From Cyclobacteriaceae bacterium (GTDB lineage: Bacteria > Bacteroidota > Bacteroidia > Cytophagales > Cyclobacteriaceae): a DNA stretch of 64,000 nucleotides. This document shows positions 8,953-16,684 of the stretch, piece after piece. The stretch lies in NCBI GenBank assembly GCA_016787755.1, contig JAEUUA010000023.1, positions 174,613-238,612 of the forward strand. Reading direction: 5' to 3'. The position numbers were made by a program, and so were the translations under genes. The notes below the pieces were generated by a model. That model made no database searches. It saw nothing but the letters and a program-made list of their open reading frames with translations, and was not told the DNA's origin. Every line of letters starts with the position of its first letter. Positions within the stretch are counted from its first letter, which is position 1.

Positions 8953-9590
8953 TTAATTCAAATCAAACTCAAGATTCCGTTTTTCTTTTCCTGTTTTCTC
9001 TTCAATCCAATCAATTATCTTCTCATTTTCTTTAAAGTTGCCAAATCCACTTTGTCTTGAGTTCCATTTTGTACTGTCACTAAAGACGATTATATAATGT
9101 TCATCGTCAACAATATTCCCGTTTGGAGCCTTCAGGTTCTGACGCCTCTAATATCACTTATATCGGAGTATTGATAGATCTTGATTCCTAATCCAAACAA
9201 CTTATTGATGATGTCATCTTTTCTAAAGACAGTAAACCAATCCAAGCAAAGCGTAATAAAAATTATACTAATGACAGCGAAACCTTTCATAACTACACTT
9301 CCCGCTTTTGGAGAGAAGCCCTGCCTAACGTAGCTATCTAAAATATATTCGAAATAGTCATCTTTAAAATACCATCTATATAACGCTATTATCAATAAAG
9401 TGCTTGTAAGTATTGCTGTTAACATTGAACCTAGAATCCACACACAAGGGAATGGCATCACAATTATTACAGCATCTGTGAAGAGGGAGATTCTAATATC
9501 ACTGATAAAAATAAAAATATTATAGTAAACGAATGTCAGGACAATTGTAAATATGAATAAGAGTCCAATTTGAATTAGATCGTTCTTCAT
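8953..9590 (-). pseudogene. frameshifted membrane-protein gene
   Basis: The first frame runs from the ATG at 9590 to a stop at 9132 (152 residues, four likely membrane segments) and ends IYQYSDISDIRGVRT. Just before that stop, another minus-strand frame opens as RQNLKAPNGNIVDDEHYIIV and runs without a break to a TAA at 8953 (ending KRNLEFDLN). Joined, the pieces give a membrane protein of about 210 residues with a soluble C-terminal domain, which points to a single-base loss near 9140. Family not recognised. A sequencing error is the main alternative. Confidence 0.55.
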
Positions 9591-9810
9591 ATATTTTTTT
9601 TCAACTCTTCAATGGATTTGTAAGCATGAACATTTGGTATGTCTATGGGGGAGAGTATTCTAAAAACCCATAAAGTAAAATCAACGCGGTCAGAGCGATC
9701 ATCAATGTCGAAATATCTTGCATGTTAATTGCGCCCTATAGGTTAAAATTGGTGTTAATACCCAAGTATAAAAAATTGGTATGCTTCCGATAGCGTATCC
9801 ATATTTTGAA
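9587..9810 (-). pseudogene. start-less remnants of one or more membrane-protein genes
   Basis: Two minus-strand frames look like coding sequence but have no start. One reads SKYGYAIGSIPIFYTWVLTP just after the lemA terminator; another reads ARYFDIDDRSDRVDFTLWVF and ends SIEELKKNI at 9587, its stop overlapping the ATG at 9590. A third short frame (ATG in the 9725 region, 26 codons) encodes a hydrophobic helix. The pieces fit a 5'-truncated, frameshifted gene upstream of the pseudogene at 8953-9590. Family not recognised. Confidence 0.3.
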
Positions 9811-9814
9811 TAAA

Positions 9815-9845
9815 AAAAGCCTGACCGAAATTCGATCAGGCTTTT
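9815..9845 (-). terminator. intrinsic terminator of lemA
   Basis: AAAAGCCTGA (9815-9824) pairs with TCAGGCTTTT (9836-9845), with CGAA/TTCG pairing inside. On the minus strand it is followed by a run of T. It lies 20 bases beyond the lemA stop. Confidence 0.8.
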
Positions 9846-9864
9846 CATTTATGATTAAATCAAT

Positions 9865-10449
9865 TTAGAATTTCACTTCAGGTGCTTTTTCTGCTCCCGC
9901 ATCTGCTTTAAAATATCCTTTCTCTTTCCAGCCAGCAATACTTGCCACCAAGGCTCGTGGAAAGCCTACAATACTTGTATTAAAATCTAATACCTCATCA
10001 TTAAAGCGCTTGCGCGAAACATTGATGCGGTTTTCTGTTCCTTCCAGTTGTGCCTGAAGGTCAAGGAAGTTTTGGTTTGCTTTTAAGTTTGGATAATTTT
10101 CGGCCACTGCCAACAGTCTTCCCAGCGAGGAACTTAGTCCACTTTGAGCCTGCTGAAATGCGGCCATATTTTCAGGTGTAAGGCTAGAAGCATCAATTTT
10201 AACTTGCGTTGCACTGGCACGCGCTTCCATCACTTTCGTTAGTGTTTCTTGCTCAAACGTGGCATAGCCTTTAACTGTGTTCACCAGATTTGGAATAAGG
10301 TCTGACCTGCGCTGATAATCCGACTCCACATTTCCCCAGGCACTTTTTACTTTTTGGTCTTTGGCTGCCATGCCGTTATACATTCCAATAAACCAAAAAA
10401 CGAGTATGCCCAGAAGACCTACCCACCAATACTTTTTTACTATTTCCAT
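9865..10449 (-). CDS. lemA: LemA family protein
   Basis: The 194-residue protein has one N-terminal membrane helix (about residues 8-27, YWWVGLLGILVFWFIGMYNG) followed by a long helical bundle outside the membrane. It carries the family hallmarks QRRSDLIPNLVNTVKGYA and VAENYPNLKANQNFLDLQ, then ENRINVSRKRFNDEVLDFN. LemA proteins are widespread membrane proteins with no firmly known biochemical role. It has its own terminator and stands alone; asd lies 120 bases upstream on the same strand. Confidence 0.93.
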   Translation of the reverse strand: MEIVKKYWWVGLLGILVFWFIGMYNGMAAKDQKVKSAWGNVESDYQRRSDLIPNLVNTVKGYATFEQETLTKVMEARASATQVKIDASSLTPENMAAFQQAQSGLSSSLGRLLAVAENYPNLKANQNFLDLQAQLEGTENRINVSRKRFNDEVLDFNTSIVGFPRALVASIAGWKEKGYFKADAGAEKAPEVKF

Positions 10450-10569
10450 AACTGTTTTTTAAAATTTTCGCTAAGGTAAAGGCTATTTAGCGTTAAGTCA
10501 AAAGTTTGCCAAAAAGCCGAAAATCAAATTGATTCAAGCTAAAAGTATGTTAATGAACTTAGGTAATTC

Positions 10570-11565
10570 TTAGCTTACCAGGCTCTTTTCCATTAGAAAC
10601 TCTGCAATCTGCACTGCGTTGGTAGCGGCTCCTTTTCGCAGGTTATCCGATACCACCCACATGTTTAGCGTATTAGGTTGAGATTCGTCCCTGCGCAAGC
10701 GGCCTACAAAAACTTCATCGCGGCCCTGCGAGTTGATAGGCATCGGATACACATTATTCTTAACGTCATCTTGAACGACTACACCGGGAGTAGTCTCCAA
10801 CATGGCCCGAACTTCTGCCAAATCATAATCCGTGTGGAACTCAACATTTACAGCTTCAGAGTGACCCCCAATCGTGGGGATGCGCACCGTGGTGGAGGTA
10901 AGGCCAATGGTTTGGTCATCCAAAATCTTTCTGGTCTCATTCACCATCTTCATTTCTTCTTTGGTATAGCCGTTATCCAAAAATGAATCGATGTGCGGCA
11001 ACACATTCATGTCAATTTTATGCGGATATACTTTTATGCCATTGGTAATTCCCTGCCGTTCTTCCATCATTTGTTGCACGGCATCTTTACCTGTACCGGT
11101 TACCGATTGATAGGTAGAAACAACAATGCGTTTGATCTTATATTTTTTATGAAGGGGTGCCAACGCCATTACCATTTGTATGGTAGAACAATTTGGGTTA
11201 GCGATAATTAAATCATCATTGCCCAACACATGACCGTTAATTTCTGGCACAATTAGTTTCTTAGTTGGATCCATTCTCCACGCTGATGAATTATCAATCA
11301 CCGTTGTACTGACTGCAGCAAACTTAGGCGCCCACTCAAGTGAAGTGCCGCCCCCTGCTGAAAAGATAGCAACGTCCGGAGCCAGCGCTACCGCTGCTTC
11401 CATGCCAATGATTGTATATTCCTTACCCTTAAATGTTATGGCTTGCCCAACCGATTTGGCCGAGGCTACTAAATACAATTCATCAAATGCAACCTGACGC
11501 TCTTCCAGCACCTTCAAAACTTCCTGACCCACTAAACCTGTGGCTCCTACTACTGCTAATTTCAT
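10570..11565 (-). CDS. asd: aspartate-semialdehyde dehydrogenase
   Basis: Makes aspartate semialdehyde from aspartyl phosphate with NADPH, a shared step towards lysine/diaminopimelate, threonine and methionine. Cytoplasmic. ATG 11565 gives MKLAVVGATGLVGQEVLKVL with the nucleotide-binding GATGLVGQ. The active-site cysteine is in IANPNCSTIQMV, the catalytic histidine region is TIGGHSEAVNVE, and the end carries VSDNLRKGAATNAVQIAE. The 331 residues fit the family. An upstream in-frame ATG at 11607 would add 14 unconserved residues and is less likely. Confidence 0.95.
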   Translation of the reverse strand: MKLAVVGATGLVGQEVLKVLEERQVAFDELYLVASAKSVGQAITFKGKEYTIIGMEAAVALAPDVAIFSAGGGTSLEWAPKFAAVSTTVIDNSSAWRMDPTKKLIVPEINGHVLGNDDLIIANPNCSTIQMVMALAPLHKKYKIKRIVVSTYQSVTGTGKDAVQQMMEERQGITNGIKVYPHKIDMNVLPHIDSFLDNGYTKEEMKMVNETRKILDDQTIGLTSTTVRIPTIGGHSEAVNVEFHTDYDLAEVRAMLETTPGVVVQDDVKNNVYPMPINSQGRDEVFVGRLRRDESQPNTLNMWVVSDNLRKGAATNAVQIAEFLMEKSLVS

Positions 11566-11675
11566 GTGTTTAATTTTATTTTTTTTAAGGTCACATGGAA
11601 TGGCCAAAAATCATCATACCGTTTGGATTGAAGCTTCTCAATGACCATTTCATTTTGTAATTAATTTATGAGATG

Positions 11676-11692
11676 CAAAAATACTATTTTTG
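11676..11692. promoter_or_regulatory. 17-bp palindrome made of two divergent -7 elements
   Basis: CAAAAATA, C, TATTTTTG reads as a TAnnTTTG element on both strands, pointing to asd on the left and the lamin-tail gene on the right. No convincing -33 element is seen in either direction, so this is tentative. Confidence 0.3.
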
Positions 11693-11702
11693 ATAGCATG
11701 CG

Positions 11703-14285
11703 ATGAAAAAATTATTCATCATACCAACTATTATTTTTTCTTTGTCAGGCTATTCACAAGTTGCCGATACCTTCTCGGATGGTGACCTAACGAACAGTCC
11801 TACGTGGACGCCCGACCTGGCAGACAATTGGGTTGTTGTAAACAATCAATTACGTTCTAACTCATCCGTGGCAAGCTCTTCCTTCTACATTACCACTCCT
11901 TCCGCGAAAGCGACTAACGGCCAGTGGGAGTTTTGGGTCAATCTGCAATTCAATACCAGCAGCACAAACTATGTAGATATATACTTAACCTCTGAACTCT
12001 CAAACTTATCAAGCGCCACCAATAATGGATACTTTGTGCGCATTGGTGGCACACCCGATGAAATCAGCTTGTATAAAATGACGGCTGGTGTTGCAAGTAT
12101 CTTAATCAACGGCACAGATGGAATTACCAATAGTTCAAATTCAACGGTGCGCATAAAAGTAATTCGGGACGTGAACAATTTCTGGACACTTGAACGTGAT
12201 GCAACAGGGGGAACGAATTATTTTATGGAAGGGGGGGTAACGGACAACACATTCACGACCAGTAATTTTTTTGGGATTAGAATCGTACAATCCACTGCCA
12301 GTTTTTTCAATCGCCATTTCTTCGATGACATTTATGCTGGTGAAATCATTCTGGATACCGAACCTCCCTTGTTGCAGCAACTTCATGTGCTATCCAACAC
12401 CCAACTATCATTGCTTTTCAATGAAATGCTAAGTCCCTCCACCGCGCAAGATGTTAGTCATTACACAGCAACCAATGGGTTGGGAAATCCCCTTACAGCC
12501 AATTTACAACCTGATGAAAAGACTGTTATCCTTACGTTCGCACAAACCTTTTCTAATGGCATTACCAATCAGCTTACCATCAGTGGTGTTGCAGATTTAG
12601 TTGGGAACAGCGTAACCTCCATCGCACAATCGTTTTTCTTTTTTCAACCGCAGCCTGTTGGCAGCAAAGACATCATTATTACGGAAATCTTTGCAGACCC
12701 AAGTCCACAAGTTGGTTTGCCTGACGCAGAGTTTATGGAGTTGTATAACCGAAGTAGTAATGCCATTGACTTAGCCGGTTGGAAGTTATCGGATGGAAGT
12801 TCTGTGGCGGTTTTCCCTACCAGGATTGTGTTGCCTGGCGAATACTGGATTGTGTGTGCTAACGCAACCATGCCTCTTTTTACGCCCTTTGGAAAAACTG
12901 TGGGCGTCCCTAACTTTCCAACGCTTAATAATAGCAGCGATGTACTCACATTGCGCACACCAACAAATCAAACTATTGATTCCGTTAGTTATACTCTGAG
13001 TTGGTACAAGGACCTTGACAAGCAAGAAGGCGGCTGGACAATTGAACTCATTGACTTAAATAACCCTTGTGGTGAAGAGAACAACTGGGTGGCTTCCGAA
13101 GATGCAAAAGGTGGAACTCCCGGGAAAGTAAATTCAGTGAATGCAAACAAACCTGATCTTACCGGTCCGCGGTTAATATCAATTGCTGCCATTCTGGCTA
13201 CCGAATTGCAATTAACCTTTGACGAAAAATTAGAAAAGCCGCTGGCAGGAGTGCTCTTTGAGATAAATCCTGCCGTTACAATCGGGCAAGTTCAATTTAC
13301 TTCTTCTTCGTTACGGGAAATAAAACTCAATCTCACGGAGCCGCTCACCCCCCGGCAACTTTATTCTATTGAAGTAAAGAATCTTCGTGATTGTGCCGGT
13401 AATTTTATTCAACAAGAGTTTAGTAAACTAAATTTTGCTTTACCGGAAGCTGCAGCGCCAGGAGATGTGTTGCTCAATGAAATTTTATTTAATCCATGGC
13501 CTGGTGGAGTTGATTTTGTAGAGATTGTTAATATCTCTGATAAATTCATCAACCTGAAAAACTGGTCGGTTGCCAATCGCCCTGAGGAAGTAATTCTTAA
13601 TAGTCGAATCATAACTTCACAAGATTTTATTCTTCCACCGGGTTCATTCTTAGTTTGCACTTCGGATGGAGTTATCCTTAAAAATCACTATCCCAATTCA
13701 GTCGATAAAAATTTTCTGAAAACACCCATTCCGTCAATGAATGATGATGCGGGTTCCATTGCGCTGGTTTCGCCAGAAGGAACTTTGATGGATTACTTTC
13801 TTTACTTAGATGATTATCACACTCCTTTGTTAAAAGATAAAGAAGGAGTTTCGTTGGAGCGGATTTCGTTAACAGAAATAAATACACCTTCAAACTGGAA
13901 GTCAGCCAACTCTTCCGTGGGATTTGCAACTCCAGGATATCTCAATTCTAATACACGACCAGAAAATTCTATCGATGAAAATGCCGTTCACGTTGTGCCT
14001 GAAATATTTTCACCTCATGTACCAGGACAGGATTTTGCTCAAATCAATTTTAGATTTGATCGCAGTGGATTAATCGCTCAGATCAAAATCGTTGATCTAC
14101 AAGGCCGGGTAATCAAAGAACTGGCTAACAATGCAACCCTTGCCTTGGATGGATTTTATCGTTGGGATGGTGATCGAACGGAGGGTGATAAAGCCCGCAT
14201 GGGTCATTACTTTGTTTGGTTCGAAGTTTTAGATTTAGACGGAACGGTAAAAACATTTAGAAAAAGAGTGGTAATTGGTCACTAG
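11703..14285 (+). CDS. secreted lamin-tail domain surface protein
   Basis: The 860-residue protein begins with a signal peptide (MKKLFIIPTIIFSLSGYSQ). It has an N-terminal jelly-roll-like part (to about residue 215), Ig-like parts containing VLSNTQLSLLFNEMLSP and AAILATELQLTFDEKLE, and two lamin-tail domains (around GSKDIIITEIFADPSPQ at about residue 320, and PGDVLLNEILFNPWPGGVDF at about 590). It ends with a FlgD-like Ig domain (IKIVDLQGRVIKEL, then GHYFVWFEV). Probably exported and surface-bound or secreted. The CPBP protease gene starts 5 bases after its stop. Confidence 0.8.
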   Translation: MKKLFIIPTIIFSLSGYSQVADTFSDGDLTNSPTWTPDLADNWVVVNNQLRSNSSVASSSFYITTPSAKATNGQWEFWVNLQFNTSSTNYVDIYLTSELSNLSSATNNGYFVRIGGTPDEISLYKMTAGVASILINGTDGITNSSNSTVRIKVIRDVNNFWTLERDATGGTNYFMEGGVTDNTFTTSNFFGIRIVQSTASFFNRHFFDDIYAGEIILDTEPPLLQQLHVLSNTQLSLLFNEMLSPSTAQDVSHYTATNGLGNPLTANLQPDEKTVILTFAQTFSNGITNQLTISGVADLVGNSVTSIAQSFFFFQPQPVGSKDIIITEIFADPSPQVGLPDAEFMELYNRSSNAIDLAGWKLSDGSSVAVFPTRIVLPGEYWIVCANATMPLFTPFGKTVGVPNFPTLNNSSDVLTLRTPTNQTIDSVSYTLSWYKDLDKQEGGWTIELIDLNNPCGEENNWVASEDAKGGTPGKVNSVNANKPDLTGPRLISIAAILATELQLTFDEKLEKPLAGVLFEINPAVTIGQVQFTSSSLREIKLNLTEPLTPRQLYSIEVKNLRDCAGNFIQQEFSKLNFALPEAAAPGDVLLNEILFNPWPGGVDFVEIVNISDKFINLKNWSVANRPEEVILNSRIITSQDFILPPGSFLVCTSDGVILKNHYPNSVDKNFLKTPIPSMNDDAGSIALVSPEGTLMDYFLYLDDYHTPLLKDKEGVSLERISLTEINTPSNWKSANSSVGFATPGYLNSNTRPENSIDENAVHVVPEIFSPHVPGQDFAQINFRFDRSGLIAQIKIVDLQGRVIKELANNATLALDGFYRWDGDRTEGDKARMGHYFVWFEVLDLDGTVKTFRKRVVIGH

Positions 14286-14290
14286 AAACG

Positions 14291-15001
14291 ATGGTTGGAA
14301 TACTCGTTCAATTAATAATCTCAGCCCTCCTGCTTTGGGTAGTTGAACAGAAAAATCTAACCGCGCTTGGAATTTTTCCAGCAGGACTTCGCGTGCGTCA
14401 ATTTATTTTAGGATTTGTTGTTGCAGGTTCTCTTTGTGCGGTGGCGCAACTTTTCTATTCCTCATTCACACACTCGCTATGGAAAATCAATCCGTTTTAC
14501 AGCAGTCAGGTTTTACTTAAAAGTATCGGACTCGATCTGAAATCAGTTTTGTTCGAAGAATTAATTTTCAGGGGTGCGTTGCTCTACATTCTCATTCAAA
14601 AAATTGGATCGCGAAAAGCGATTTTACTTTCGGCAGTTGCCTTTGGTATCTATCATTGGTTTTCATCCAACGCGTGGAGCAATCCGGTGATGATGATTTA
14701 TGTATTTACCTCTACAGGAATAATGGGGTTGGTGTGGGCGTTTGCATTTTCCCGAACCAAATCAATGGCTTTGCCGATTGGCTTGCATGTAGGATGGAAT
14801 CTTTTTTACAACTCGGTTTTTTCAAATGGCCCTTGGGGTGATATTCTCTTAGTACTTGAACAAACCGAAGACTCCATGCAGTTGACCGGAGTCATCTCGT
14901 TGATAAATTTTATTATGTCCACGGTACTCGTTCCTCTCTTTATCTGGTTTGTGGTTCGCAAAACAAAGGATGGGGACACATCCGGCACCCCTTTTAATTA
15001 A
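14291..15001 (+). CDS. CPBP family intramembrane glutamic endopeptidase
   Basis: Integral membrane protein of 236 residues with about seven hydrophobic segments. The family motifs are present: FEELIFRGALLY (the EExxxR motif, about residues 89-100), FGIYHWFSSN with a histidine, and GLHVGWNLFYNS near the C-terminus. Bacterial CPBP (Abi/Rce1-like) proteins are putative membrane proteases of mostly unknown substrate. It is 5 bases downstream of the lamin-tail gene and probably co-transcribed with it. Confidence 0.88.
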   Translation: MVGILVQLIISALLLWVVEQKNLTALGIFPAGLRVRQFILGFVVAGSLCAVAQLFYSSFTHSLWKINPFYSSQVLLKSIGLDLKSVLFEELIFRGALLYILIQKIGSRKAILLSAVAFGIYHWFSSNAWSNPVMMIYVFTSTGIMGLVWAFAFSRTKSMALPIGLHVGWNLFYNSVFSNGPWGDILLVLEQTEDSMQLTGVISLINFIMSTVLVPLFIWFVVRKTKDGDTSGTPFN

Positions 15002-15014
15002 TGCCAATACATTT

Positions 15015-15043
15015 TTTGTTTCACCCAGTAGCCCGTATTTTTG
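15015..15043 (+). promoter_or_regulatory. predicted promoter of the DksA-like gene
   Basis: TTTG (15015-15018), 17 bases, then TATTTTTG (15036-15043). The start of transcription would be near 15050, about 30 bases before the ATG at 15080. Confidence 0.6.
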
Positions 15044-15079
15044 CACATCTTTTTAAAAACCTTAAAAAAGGACAGTTTT

Positions 15080-15835
15080 ATGGCAAAATCGAAGAAAAAA
15101 CCAGCCAAGCCAGCTAAAAAAGCTTCTGCGAAAGCGAAACCAGCCAAGAAGGCCAAATCAACCCCAAAGGCTAAAAAAGTAGCCCCAAAAAAGGCAAAAA
15201 AAGTGGTTAAGAAGGCTGCCCCTAAAAAGGTAGTAGCTAAAAAAGCGATAACCAAAAAGGCTGAACCAAAAAAAGCGATTAAAAAGGAAGTGGTAAAGCC
15301 TACGTTAAAAAGAGCTGAGACACCTACACCAGCTCCTAAAAAAGAGCATAAGCCAATTGCTCCACCTATTAAGCTTTCCCCTTCCCAACTGAATATATTC
15401 CCGATTATCAATAAAAGACCAATCGCTCACAAGCCTGCAAAGGTTGCCATTGCCGATGACAAGACCCGCTATAGCGATGAAGAACTTAAGTGGTTTGAAA
15501 ATCTGATTGTGGGTAAGATGAACAAGGCGAAAGAAGAATTCCTTATTCTAAAAGATACGCTTAATCGCAATAACGATGCAGGTACTGATTCGACTTCAGG
15601 AGGCAACACTAAGGTGTTGGAGGATGGAGCTGAAACTGCTGAGAAGGAAAACCTTAGTCAATTGGCTGCTCGCCAGCAAAAGTTTATTACCAATCTGGAA
15701 AATGCGTTGGTTAGAATTAAGAATGGCACCTATGGAATTTGCTCGGTTACCGGAAAATTGATTCCGAAGGAACGTTTGATTGCTGTACCTCATACTACAC
15801 AATCAATAGAAGCTAAAATGATGAAACAAGATTAA
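15080..15835 (+). CDS. DksA/TraR-like regulator with a histone-H1-like lysine-rich tail
   Basis: The C-terminal half (residues about 135-251) matches the DksA/TraR family: RYSDEELKWFENLIVGKMNK, a coiled region, then the finger remnant YGICSVTGKLIPKERL and AVPHTTQSIEAK. Only one cysteine of the usual four-cysteine zinc finger remains. The first 90 residues are almost wholly Lys, Ala and Pro (PAKKASAKAKPAKKAK-type repeats), like bacterial histone-H1-like proteins, and could bind nucleic acid. ATG 15080 (MAKSKKKP) is chosen over an earlier in-frame ATG at 15041, which falls within the predicted -7 element. Role inferred: regulation of RNA polymerase or nucleoid binding. Confidence 0.8.
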   Translation: MAKSKKKPAKPAKKASAKAKPAKKAKSTPKAKKVAPKKAKKVVKKAAPKKVVAKKAITKKAEPKKAIKKEVVKPTLKRAETPTPAPKKEHKPIAPPIKLSPSQLNIFPIINKRPIAHKPAKVAIADDKTRYSDEELKWFENLIVGKMNKAKEEFLILKDTLNRNNDAGTDSTSGGNTKVLEDGAETAEKENLSQLAARQQKFITNLENALVRIKNGTYGICSVTGKLIPKERLIAVPHTTQSIEAKMMKQD

Positions 15836-15840
15836 ACTCA

Positions 15841-15877
15841 ACCTCACCCCCTTCCCCTCTCCGGAGGAGAGGGGTGA
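15841..15877. repeat. palindromic filler repeat, short copy (CCTCACCCCC family)
   Basis: CCTCACCCCCTTCCCCTCTCC runs into a perfect 9-bp stem: CCCCTCTCC (15854-15862), GGA, GGAGAGGGG (15866-15874). A longer member of the same family is at 57341-57432. It follows the stop of the DksA-like gene and could also act as a terminator. Confidence 0.65.
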
Positions 15878-15954
15878 CATTCTTATCAATCATATCATAG
15901 AACTACAACCTCATCTGCTTAAAAATAAAGTGGGGAGCCTTACAAATAGATAAA

Positions 15955-16518
15955 ATGGATTTCTTACAAAACCACATCGAAGCATTAATTTTTTGTTCGC
16001 CAACACCCGCCAAGGTAGCCGATATAAAAGCATGCTTATCAGAAATGTTTAATGCCGATGTGCCGGAGGAAGATATTCTGGATGCTCTTACCCGTACGGA
16101 AGAAAAATTTCAAAGCGATGAGTTTTCTTTTCAATTGAACAAAGCAGGTGGCGGCTATCAGTTTTTAACCAAGCCCGCCTATCAAACCAGCATTGGTATT
16201 ATGCTGAAGCAACAATCTAAAAAGCGATTGTCTACTTCGGCTATGGAAACGCTTTCGATCATTGCGTACAAACAACCCATCTCTAAAACAGAAATTGAAA
16301 ACATTCGAGGGGTAAACTGCGATTATGCAGTTCAGAAATTACTGGATAAAGGGCTTATTGAAATTCTTGGTAAAGCCGAAACGATTGGCCGACCTTTGCT
16401 TTACGGAACCAGCCCAAAATTTATGGAGTACTTTGGCATAAACGATATCAATGAATTGCCAACCCCCAAAGATTTTACCAGTGAGGTAAACACGATTGGG
16501 GAAACTCCTGAGAATTAA
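15955..16518 (+). CDS. scpB: segregation and condensation protein B
   Basis: Partner of ScpA and SMC in chromosome condensation and segregation. The 187-residue protein has the two winged-helix domains of the family. MDFLQNHIEALIFCSPTP opens the first; the second carries SKKRLSTSAMETLSIIAYKQ, then ISKTEIENIRGVNCDYAVQK and GRPLLYGTSPKFMEYFGI. Start ATG 15955. The scpA gene is not next to it in this window. Confidence 0.95.
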   Translation: MDFLQNHIEALIFCSPTPAKVADIKACLSEMFNADVPEEDILDALTRTEEKFQSDEFSFQLNKAGGGYQFLTKPAYQTSIGIMLKQQSKKRLSTSAMETLSIIAYKQPISKTEIENIRGVNCDYAVQKLLDKGLIEILGKAETIGRPLLYGTSPKFMEYFGINDINELPTPKDFTSEVNTIGETPEN

Positions 16519-16530
16519 TAAATTAAAAGT

Positions 16531-16556
16531 AGGCAGTCGGCAGACTGCAGTATGCA
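16531..16556. repeat. GCAGT-type filler repeat with hairpin
   Basis: GCAGTC (16533-16538), GGCA, GACTGC (16543-16548) forms a small stem within an AGGCAGTCGGCAG-type sequence. The same vocabulary recurs at 46832-46866 and, inverted, at 46945-46972. Confidence 0.4.
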
Positions 16557-16684
16557 ATAAAAGGAACTCTCATCCAGACAAGGAAGAGGTATCTCAATTA
16601 AAGTAACTTCATCAATAATTAATAACGACCTTTGCATTTGCTGATTGTCTTACCGACCAAATCAGCTGATTAAACTAATCTATT

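Noticed and set aside
8791-9060. + strand reading frame of 89 codons after the ATPase gene
   Set aside because: It runs through the infB relic and its terminator stem and across the antisense of the frameshifted gene; it has no domain and a biased Phe/Leu composition.
14998-15411. minus-strand frame of 137 codons opposite the DksA-like gene
   Set aside because: Antisense of the Lys/Ala/Pro tail; the hydrophobic appearance comes from the complement of lysine codons.
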